Shown here piece after piece: positions 1 through 6,800 of a stretch of 8,569 nucleotides of DNA. Position numbers and translations under genes: made by a program. The DNA is taken from assembly GCA_001787475.1 (NCBI GenBank), contig MFXB01000047.1:1-8569 (forward strand), given 5' to 3'. The notes beneath the pieces are model-generated. The model had not been told where the DNA came from. It worked only from the letters and a program-made list of their open reading frames with translations, and searched no databases. Position 1 is the stretch's first letter. Each line of letters starts with the position of its first letter. The stretch comes from Candidatus Peregrinibacteria bacterium RIFCSPLOWO2_01_FULL_48_20. Lineage in GTDB: Bacteria; Patescibacteriota; Gracilibacteria; UBA1369; 2-02-FULL-48-14.

Positions 1-1578
1 GTGAGTGAAACCTCTGGAAACGTTCAAATCAGTGCCACCGGCTACGAAACACGCACCGACACTTTTGATACAACTCGTAACGACAATACCGACGCTCAAG
101 TAACGGATACCTTCCGTCTTGATACCAATGCCAATGCCGATGATGGTGAGGATGACGACACGGACGATGATGTCGATCTCGACGTGGAAGAAATCGACCT
201 TGAGAGCGATGGCGATTTGACCTTCACCGTTGAAAACGAAGGAACCGACGATGTGGACTCCGATGAAACGGTTTACATCTATGTTTATATCGACGGAGAC
301 AAAGAATGGTCTCAAAGCTACGAACAAGGAGATGAAGATTCAGACTTCTTGGATGGAGGTGAAGAAAGCAAAATCAACCTTGGAGACAACATGTTCGACG
401 ACTTCGATGACGGAGACGACGTGGAAGTGAAAGTGTTTGTGGACGCTCGTGAGACCGTCGATGAAACCGATGAAAGCAACAACGAAATGGAGGTTGAAGT
501 AGAAGTGGGTGACGATGGAGATGATGACGATGATGACGATCTCGACGTGGAAGAAATCGACCTTGAGAGCGATGGCGATTTGACCTTCACCGTTGAAAAC
601 GAAGGAACCGACGATGTGGACTCCGATGAAACGGTTTACATCTATGTTTATATCGACGGAGACAAAGAATGGTCTCAAAGCTACGAACAAGGAGATGAAG
701 ATGAACTTCACTTTGTTCTCGCCAACACCGGCGACGAAGATGTGGATAGCGACGAAAATGTTTACGTTTACGTGTACGTGGACGGAACCGTGGAATGGAG
801 CAAGAGCTTCAGCACCTCTTCCAGCGACAGCGAATGGCTCGATGCCGGCGACTCCACTCACTTTGACCTCGGGGATGACATCCTCGATGACGAAGGGGAT
901 GAGTTTGAGGTGGAAGTGTTTGTGGATGCCAAAGATGCCATCGATGAAGACAACGAAAGCAACAACAAAATGGAAGAAGACGAAGATGAACTCGCCGAAG
1001 GTGAAGATGACGATGTGAATTTGGCCTCCGACTGCAGCGACTTCCGTGATATCGACGACCACTGGGGAGAAGACTACATCTGTAACCTCTTCGACCGCGA
1101 TACCGTTCAAGGACGCGATTCCACTCACTTCGAACCTGATGAAGACGTGACTCGTGCCGAATTCTTGAAGATGGTACTGCTCGATGCCGGCTTTGATCCT
1201 TCCGCCAGATCCGGCGTTTACTACAGCGACGTGGATTCCAACGACTGGTTCTACAGCTATGTGACCTATGCCACCTCCAAAGGATACGTGGAAGGTTACA
1301 GCGATAGCACCTTCCGCCCGAACGATGACATCTCCCGCGCCGAAGCCTTGGCCATCTTGCTCCGCATAGCCGGTGAAGATGAGGAAGATTTCGATTCCGG
1401 CGACATAGACTTCTGGGATGTGGAAACCAGCGATTGGTTTGCCGTCTACGTGGTGATTGCCACCGACTTCGACATCATTGAAGGATACAGCGACGACAGC
1501 TTCCGCCCAACGAACGACATCAGTCGTGCCGAAGCCGCCAAGATCGTAGATGTGGCCTTCGAAGAGTTCTATGAATAA
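1..1578 (+). CDS. CARDB-repeat, SLH-domain surface protein (5' partial)
   Basis: The reading frame is open at the window edge, and the first codon (GTG) is followed by no signal peptide, so the true start lies upstream. Residues 1-45 (ending near VTDTFRLD) look like the tail of a carboxypeptidase-regulatory-like or PEGA-like beta domain (ISATGYET). Residues 60-165 form a CARDB-type beta-sandwich. A second copy (181-234) is only a half domain and runs straight into a third (235-330) that lacks its first strand. Linkers are very acidic, with seven consecutive Asp at 174-180. Three SLH domains follow at about 347-400, 405-460 and 468-525, with the SLH signatures TRAE (384-387), SRAE (445-448) and SRAE (508-511) and FRP before the last two. 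SLH domains usually bind pyruvylated secondary cell-wall polymers or the outer envelope, so this is probably a surface-anchored adhesion or S-layer-associated protein. Domain calls are from motif reading. SLH is near certain and CARDB likely. The specific role is unknown. Confidence 0.9.
   Translation: MSETSGNVQISATGYETRTDTFDTTRNDNTDAQVTDTFRLDTNANADDGEDDDTDDDVDLDVEEIDLESDGDLTFTVENEGTDDVDSDETVYIYVYIDGDKEWSQSYEQGDEDSDFLDGGEESKINLGDNMFDDFDDGDDVEVKVFVDARETVDETDESNNEMEVEVEVGDDGDDDDDDDLDVEEIDLESDGDLTFTVENEGTDDVDSDETVYIYVYIDGDKEWSQSYEQGDEDELHFVLANTGDEDVDSDENVYVYVYVDGTVEWSKSFSTSSSDSEWLDAGDSTHFDLGDDILDDEGDEFEVEVFVDAKDAIDEDNESNNKMEEDEDELAEGEDDDVNLASDCSDFRDIDDHWGEDYICNLFDRDTVQGRDSTHFEPDEDVTRAEFLKMVLLDAGFDPSARSGVYYSDVDSNDWFYSYVTYATSKGYVEGYSDSTFRPNDDISRAEALAILLRIAGEDEEDFDSGDIDFWDVETSDWFAVYVVIATDFDIIEGYSDDSFRPTNDISRAEAAKIVDVAFEEFYE
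174..339 (+). repeat. Exact 166-bp direct repeat, copy 1
   Basis: This stretch is identical base for base to 537-702, 363 bp (121 codons) downstream and in the same frame. It encodes residues 60-113, the first half of a CARDB-type domain that here continues into a complete second half. Confidence 0.95.
537..702 (+). repeat. Exact 166-bp direct repeat, copy 2
   Basis: This is the second, identical copy of 174-339. After base 702 the sequence does not continue like copy 1. It jumps to ELHFVLANTG, which aligns with the early strands of a diverged third CARDB-type domain. The copy therefore ends as a half domain. No third-base changes separate the copies, which means a very recent duplication, gene conversion or an assembly effect. 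Confidence 0.95.
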
Positions 1579-1613
1579 TACGCGGAGCGAAGCGTAGCGC
1601 ACTGTTAAAAACT

Positions 1614-1643
1614 AAAAAACCCCGTATCAAAACGGGGTTTTTT
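1614..1643. terminator. Bidirectional rho-independent terminator
   Basis: An 11-bp perfect stem pairs 1614-1624 (six A, four C, G) with 1633-1643 (C, four G, six T) around an 8-nt loop. The T-run serves the plus-strand SLH gene, which stops 35 nt upstream. The complementary A-run becomes the U-tail for the minus-strand trhO transcript, whose stop codon is 5 nt before the hairpin. The two genes converge on this element. Confidence 0.92.
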
Positions 1644-1648
1644 AAACC

Positions 1649-2671
1649 TTATTTCAATTGCGGTCGGATCCTCGACACATACACTCCATAATCCGCCTTC
1701 TTCTGCTTGGCATAATAGGCTCGCCTTTCCACTTCCGGGAGCTCATAAACAGATCGGCAACTTTCACTGCAACAAGCTCCAAAGCGCTCTTTGCAGCTCG
1801 CGCACTGCAAAAACAACAGGTTACAAGCGGCATTATTGCAGTTCGTGTAAGCATCACAAGGTTCCTCACATTGGTCGCAAGTGCTCAAAACCTCCGGCGT
1901 AACCGGTTCACTGATCCGTTCATCAAATACATAATTTTTTCCCTTAAACCGCGAATCCAAGCCTTTTTGCCGGATTGCATGCGCATAAGAAATGATGCCT
2001 CCCTGGAGCTGATTCACATCTTTAAAACCATGATGCCTCAAGTAGGCGCTAGCCTTTTCGCAACGTATACCTCCAGTACAGTACAGGAGCAGCTTTTTGT
2101 CTTCCTTGCCCTTCAGCGCATCCAATGCCATCCGGAGTTCCTCCTTGAAGGTGTTGCTGTCGGGGCAAATCGCTCCTTCAAAACGCCCGATGCGGCTCTC
2201 ATAAAAATTCCGCATATCCACCACCAGTGTCCCAGCTGCTTCGAGCGCTTTATTAAACCCCTCCGCCGTAAGGTGATGCCCAACCTGAGAAAGGTCATAA
2301 CTGTCTTCAGGAAGGCCATCGGCCACAATTTGCTTCTTTACCTTCAAAGTGAGCTTATAAAAGGATTCTCTCTGTTCCAGGCCGATATTAAAGACCATGC
2401 CCCTAAATGGCTCATAAGCCTCCAAATGGCTTTGGAAAGCCTTAAAACGAGGCTCAGGAACGCTAATTTGCGCGTTAATACCCTCTCTGGCAAGGTAAAC
2501 CCGCCCAAACACGCCCAAACCGCTCCAATCCTTGTAAAGCCGATCTCTGAGCTCCTCAGGCCACTCCAGCTTGGTGTACCTGTAAAAGGAAAGGGTAACC
2601 CGTTTAAAAGGTTCCTCCGCGAGCTTTTTCAAGCACTCCTGTTTACTAAGTAAATTCCGAAGTTGAGCCAT
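1649..2671 (-). CDS. trhO: tRNA uridine(34) 5-hydroxylase TrhO (YceA family, rhodanese-like)
   Basis: This cytoplasmic enzyme converts U34 of certain tRNAs to 5-hydroxyuridine using O2, the first step towards mo5U/cmo5U wobble modifications. The 340-residue length (from ATG 2671) matches the family (E. coli about 350). The N-terminal domain carries the family block GRVYLAREGINAQISVP (56-72). The rhodanese domain carries VVDMRNFYE and the active-site loop YCTGGIRCEKAS, a C198-x4-R203 loop with a second Cys at 204. FKGKNYVFDER (242-251) and the C-terminal Cys cluster (C265, 268, 272, 278, 283, 290, 293, 300, 301, 305) also match the E. coli pattern; the cluster is a probable metal site. ATG 2671 gives the family-like N-terminus. 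A longer frame to 2737 would overlap the upstream gene. An AAGGAG at 2691-2696 lies 19 nt before this ATG but only 7 nt before an in-frame CTG at 2683, so the true start may be four residues longer. It sits 14 nt after the GGDEF gene and is probably cotranscribed with it. Confidence 0.95.
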   Translation of the reverse strand: MAQLRNLLSKQECLKKLAEEPFKRVTLSFYRYTKLEWPEELRDRLYKDWSGLGVFGRVYLAREGINAQISVPEPRFKAFQSHLEAYEPFRGMVFNIGLEQRESFYKLTLKVKKQIVADGLPEDSYDLSQVGHHLTAEGFNKALEAAGTLVVDMRNFYESRIGRFEGAICPDSNTFKEELRMALDALKGKEDKKLLLYCTGGIRCEKASAYLRHHGFKDVNQLQGGIISYAHAIRQKGLDSRFKGKNYVFDERISEPVTPEVLSTCDQCEEPCDAYTNCNNAACNLLFLQCASCKERFGACCSESCRSVYELPEVERRAYYAKQKKADYGVYVSRIRPQLK

Positions 2672-2685
2672 AATGAAAAGCAGGC

Positions 2686-3759
2686 TTACTCTCCTTGGTG
2701 AGGAAACATTTCCGGATGCTCTTTGCCGGCACACCACACTCGATTTCTTCCGCGAGGATCCTCTTCTCTTCCTGCGCCTCGTTTCCCCTTTGCCCTATAC
2801 AAGGCCGCATCGGCACTATTTAAAAGTGAAACATTTCCATCAGCGTCACACTCGGTGATGGGTATTACCCGTTTCCCAGGTCCCACCGCGACTCCCAAAG
2901 AAACCGTAACATGAAAGGTTTGCCCATCATTATCTGTAAAAGATAAAGTCTGAATCGCCAAACGTATGGCTTCAGCCAACTGTAAAACTCTTGTTTCACT
3001 TCCATCTTTAAAGATCACTACAAATTCTTCTCCTCCAAAACGAAAGACATCACCTTCTCTCGCAAAGCTTTGGATGGTCTTCGCCACAGATTCCAAAACC
3101 ATATCTCCCTTCTCGTGACCTCCCAACAGGTCATTGACCGCTTTAAAATGGTCAATGTCAGCAAAAATAACGGCGTAAGGTTCTTCAGGATGTTCTTCTT
3201 GAATGTAGCGCATCTTATCAATGAGAGCATGATTAGAACCCACACGGGTTTTCGCATCCACCATCACCCTCTCTGTAAGCTGAGCCGTATGCTCTCGCAA
3301 GACGGTTAAAGCCAATGCCAAAGTTCTCTCACTGTGTGCCGCTGTAGCTATATTGTCTCTATGGGTAATGATTTCTCTCCTTAAATCGAATAAACTTCTC
3401 AGTTTGGATTGAAGCCCATAAATCATCAAATCCTGGTTTGGAACAAGAAATTCTCTTGAAAATTCATCTGAGGTCATGGCTAAAGCCTCCGCTCCTCGAT
3501 TCTTACTGCACTTATCCAAGAGGCGGCGAATTTCTTCGAGTAAAAAAGGATCAAACTGACCTTCAAACAGATCAACAACCCCTTGTTCCCGAAGAGATCT
3601 TAAAAGAGCGCGCCCGCAAGAAGAAAAGACCGGCAAAGGTGCTTCTCCCGCTACTTGTTGTTCTATTACAAGTTTTTCCCCAAAATCGATCGGAAACGTG
3701 AGTGTTTCCACTCGATCGAAGTATGCTTCTCGTGTTTCGCTGGATCTTAGATGGTCCAT
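2686..3759 (-). CDS. GGDEF-domain protein, probable soluble diguanylate cyclase
   Basis: The 357-residue product is predicted to make cyclic di-GMP from two GTP. The GGDEF domain occupies about residues 160-345. FADIDHFKAVND holds the metal-binding Asp (D201, with D203 nearby), followed by a GHEKGD motif. The signature GGEEF is at 242-246, then VTVSLGVAVG, and ALYRAK at 319-324 near the C-terminus. All features expected of an active cyclase are present. An R-x-x-D (R234-D237) precedes the signature but sits one residue closer than in PleD, so inhibitory-site function is uncertain. The usual DxLTGLxNR opening is degenerate (DAKTRVGSNHAL). About ten extra residues (GKRGAGREEDP region, 325-335) separate ALYRAK from GRNRV. 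Residues 1-160 contain no membrane segment and no sensory domain I recognise; the stretch 130-165 is probably a helical linker. The start ATG 3759 lies about 13 nt below a strong promoter and has no Shine-Dalgarno. The stop TAA is 14 nt before trhO. Confidence 0.93.
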   Translation of the reverse strand: MDHLRSSETREAYFDRVETLTFPIDFGEKLVIEQQVAGEAPLPVFSSCGRALLRSLREQGVVDLFEGQFDPFLLEEIRRLLDKCSKNRGAEALAMTSDEFSREFLVPNQDLMIYGLQSKLRSLFDLRREIITHRDNIATAAHSERTLALALTVLREHTAQLTERVMVDAKTRVGSNHALIDKMRYIQEEHPEEPYAVIFADIDHFKAVNDLLGGHEKGDMVLESVAKTIQSFAREGDVFRFGGEEFVVIFKDGSETRVLQLAEAIRLAIQTLSFTDNDGQTFHVTVSLGVAVGPGKRVIPITECDADGNVSLLNSADAALYRAKGKRGAGREEDPRGRNRVWCAGKEHPEMFPHQGE

Positions 3760-3778
3760 TGTTGAAAGGAAGGTCTGA

Positions 3779-3806
3779 ATTATAACACATTGTTTTAAAA
3801 ATGCAA
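3779..3806 (-). promoter_or_regulatory. Sigma70-like promoter for the GGDEF-trhO unit
   Basis: On the minus strand, TTGCAT (3806-3801) and a perfect TATAAT (3784-3779) are separated by 16 bases. Transcription would begin near 3772, leaving a leader of about 13 nt before ATG 3759. The promoter lies entirely in the 59-nt gap after the stop of the giant gene, so the GGDEF-trhO pair can be expressed independently of it. I see no terminator hairpin between them, so read-through is possible. Confidence 0.8.
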
Positions 3807-3818
3807 GCTCTTTCGGGA

Positions 3819-6800
3819 TCAGGGGGTTAAGGTGATTTCAAAGGCGCTGTAGTACCTCACCGTAGTGGAAGTGGTTACCACAGGCCTAAACCACTCCCAA
3901 TCTTCAAAAGTATAGTAGGAGCCCAAGTCCGACCAAACATCAAGTTGAAGTACATCACTAACGTGTGTCACTACACCATCGGGAGAAGATACAGAGGTGT
4001 ACTCCACGATCGATGAGCAAGAAGAACTCGTCGGATCAAATTCCGCCGTGCCGGTCCCGCAATAAGCAACTGTGAGAGATCCAAAATACTGCGTTTCATC
4101 CCAAGAGACCCCGAACGCCCCATATTGAATATAATAGATTTCGCCATATCCGGCATTTGAGGTACTTGCAGTGACATCTTGAGTAAAATAAAATTGTACC
4201 TCCGCACTAGTCCATCCGGAGGAAGCATTCCCATAACCCGCGAGGGCGCTATACCCCACAACAGTAAGAGTCAGGTCCGGTTGACTGCCGGAATCCACTG
4301 GGTCACTTCCTTCAGAAACCTCATAGTCATCACGGAATAAGTCATCATCGCTGTCCGTATCCAAAGGATCCGAACCGTAAGTAACAACTTCTTCATAGTC
4401 AGAGAGCCCATCGTCATCCGAATCCGTGTCGGCAGCATCCGTTCCATAGGTAGCCTCATCATTATCGGAAAGCCCATCCCCATCGCTGTCCACCAAATCC
4501 GTGGGATCTTCGGCGGCATCGAGCGGATCACTGCCTGCGGCAATTTCCGTGGCATCGTCGTAACCGTCATTATCGGTATCGGCATCATTGGGATCCGTTC
4601 CATAAGCAGCCTCCTCGATATCCAACAAACCATCCCCGTCCGTATCTGTAACATCCGTGGGATCTTCAGCGGCATCGAGTGGATCGCTGCCCGCTGCAAT
4701 TTCCGTGGCATCGTCGTAACCGTCGCCGTCGGAATCTGCAGCATTGGGATCGGTTCCATAAGTAAGAACCTCCTCATAATCGGAAAGCCCGTCGGCATCA
4801 CTATCGCTATCGTTCGCATCGGTCCCGTAAGTCACCACTTCTTCATAATCGGAAAGCCCATCGGCATCACTATCGCTATCGTTCGCATCGGTCCCGTAAG
4901 TCACCACTTCGTCGTAATCGGCAAGCCCATCGGCATCACTATCGCTATCGTTCGCATCGGTCCCGTAAGTCACCGCTTCTTCATAGTCGCTCAAACCGTC
5001 CCCATCGCTATCCGCAGCATTGGGATCGGTTCCGTAGGTGCCGACTTCCAAAGAGTCGCTGAGTCCGTCCCCGTCGCTGTCGCTGTCGTTCGGATTCGTG
5101 CCATAAGTGATTACTTCGTCGTAATCGGACAGCCCATCCGCATCACTGTCGCTATCCGCCGGATCCGTTCCGTAAGTAATGGCCTCATCATAATCGGATA
5201 AACCGTCACTGTCCGTATCGCTCAAAGTGGGATCGCTCCCATACGTATAGGCTTCATCTCCGTCGGAAAGTCCGTCGTCGTCCGTGTCGCTGTCGGAAGG
5301 ATCGGTGCCCAGAATTCCTTCAGCCGTGTCTGTCAAACCGTCGCCATCGCTGTCCACCGTGTCCGGAGTACTGGACGCATCCAAAGGATCGCTGCCTCCC
5401 AAAATTTCTTCATAGTCGCTGAAGGTGTCGGCATCGCTATCGCTATCGGAAGGATCGGTTCCGAATGCCGAAACCTCATCCCCGTCGCTGAGACCATCCC
5501 CATCGCTATCGGCATCATTGGGATCGGTTCCATAGCCCACCGCTTCTTCATAATCGGTCAGTCCGTCATCATCGGAATCGGTATCGTTTCCATCCGTGCC
5601 GTAAGTGATAACTTCCTCGTAATCGGAAAGTCCGTCCGCATCCGTATCGGTACTGTCGGGATCCGTTCCGTAAAGAGTCGTTTCTTCATAGTCGGAAAGT
5701 CCGTCGCCGTCGCTGTCAATCGTGAGCGGCGTGCTGGCCGAATCCAGAGGATCGCTGCCGTAGGAAACCTCTTCCCCATCGGAATAAAAATCGCCGTCGG
5801 TGTCATCATCCGTAGCGTCCGTCCCGTAACTGTCTTCTTCCCCATCCAAAAGTCCGTCGTCATCCATGTCCGCGTCGCCGGGGTCGTAACCCGCTTCATA
5901 TTCTTCAAGATTGCTCAGTCCGTCCGAATCCAAGTCGGTCGAAGCGTCACTCGCATCAGTTGGATCAAGTCCATACGCGGTTTCCCAGTCGTCGTCCATT
6001 CCATCGTGATCCCCATCATTGGGGTAAGAAGCGCTATCCAAAGGATCGCTGCCGAAAAGAATTTCTTCGCCATCATCGAAACTGTCTCCATCGCTGTCGC
6101 TCACCGTAGGTTCGGTTCGATAAACATAAATTTCTGCGTAATCGGTGAGGCTGTCTCCATCCGTGTCGCTACTCGAATTGGACGTTCCCCAGGCATTTTC
6201 TTGGAAATTACAGAGGCCGTCCGCATCCGCGTCCGTCACACCAAACATGGAGTTGTACTCATAGGCACCACGATCGGAAACGCTGCAAACCGGACGATTT
6301 CCGTTGCCGGCATCTTGCGCAATGCCGTAAGCACCATCGGCACTGTTCACGGCAACCGAGCTCGCGTTCAAACTGAAATTTCCGGTCCCGGGACTTTGAA
6401 GAGCGGTACCTGCTTCCTCATAACCATTAGCTTCAAAACCGGCCGCCTGAAGATCCTCAAAAGAATAAAGAGTCCCTGAAATATCCACCACCGCAACGCC
6501 CAAAACAGGCAAATCATAAAGATTAAAATCCAGCACACCAAGATCGCCGCTTCGGGTGGCATTCAAAGCGAGAACGGAAGGATAAGAAAACACGTTGTTC
6601 GCAAGAATCATGGTTCCCCCGAGAAGCGTTCCCAAATCAACGGCCTGCCCTCCTTGTCCGTAAAAAGTCGAAAAAAGAATGGGGAAGCCGTTCACACTAC
6701 CGTCGGCAATGGCGATGCCCGTTTGATTTCCGGTAAAAACTCCGTTCACAAGCGGCGTCCCAAACTGCCCGCCTTCCATATAAATTCCATAAGTTCCTCC

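Larger units (their letters stand above)
4281..6236 (-). repeat. TSP3-type calcium-binding repeat array (about 27 units)
   Basis: This stretch encodes residues 734-1385 of the giant protein. Units are mostly 22-23 residues (66-69 bp), with longer 27-30-residue versions carrying SDPLDSAS or SDPLDAAEDPTD spacers. The core D-x-D-x-D-G-x-x-D-x-x-E places acidic residues at positions 1, 3, 5, 9 and 12, as in an EF-hand loop, and is usually followed by YGTDP. The array matches bacterial TSP3 repeats, which fold only with bound Ca2+ and act as rigid stalks. Most units differ at the DNA level, so the array is old apart from local recent copies. Confidence 0.9.

Noticed and set aside
1..3. GTG at base 1 as a real start codon
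   Set aside because: The protein begins mid-domain with no signal peptide although it carries surface SLH domains. The frame is simply open at the window edge.
340..1602. 420-codon open frame on the minus strand opposite the SLH gene
   Set aside because: It is antisense to the acidic repeats: GAT/GAC/GAA codons read backwards as Ile, Val and Phe. The product is a monotonous hydrophobic/His mix with no domain, and it crosses the terminator-side intergenic space.
1579..1613. GCG-rich stretch (gcggagcgaagcgtagcgc) as a second hairpin or a tRNA remnant
   Set aside because: It makes only weak, short pairings. The resemblance to the tRNA D-arm (gtagcgcac) is a few bases and lacks any acceptor stem.
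1658..2653. 331-codon open frame on the plus strand opposite trhO
   Set aside because: trhO is matched along its full length to a known family, and the opposite frame has no recognisable features.
2672..2737. trhO start at ATG 2737
   Set aside because: The 22 extra residues overlap the end of the GGDEF gene in another frame and do not resemble the family N-terminus.
3819..3821. TGA read as glycine (Gracilibacteria-type code 25)
   Set aside because: No long gene here contains an internal TGA and glycine uses GGN codons. Reading through this TGA would add only a few residues before TAA.
4281..6236. CRISPR array or non-coding satellite
   Set aside because: Repeat spacing follows whole codons, there are no unique spacers between fixed repeats, and the frame is open throughout with conserved Asp ladders.
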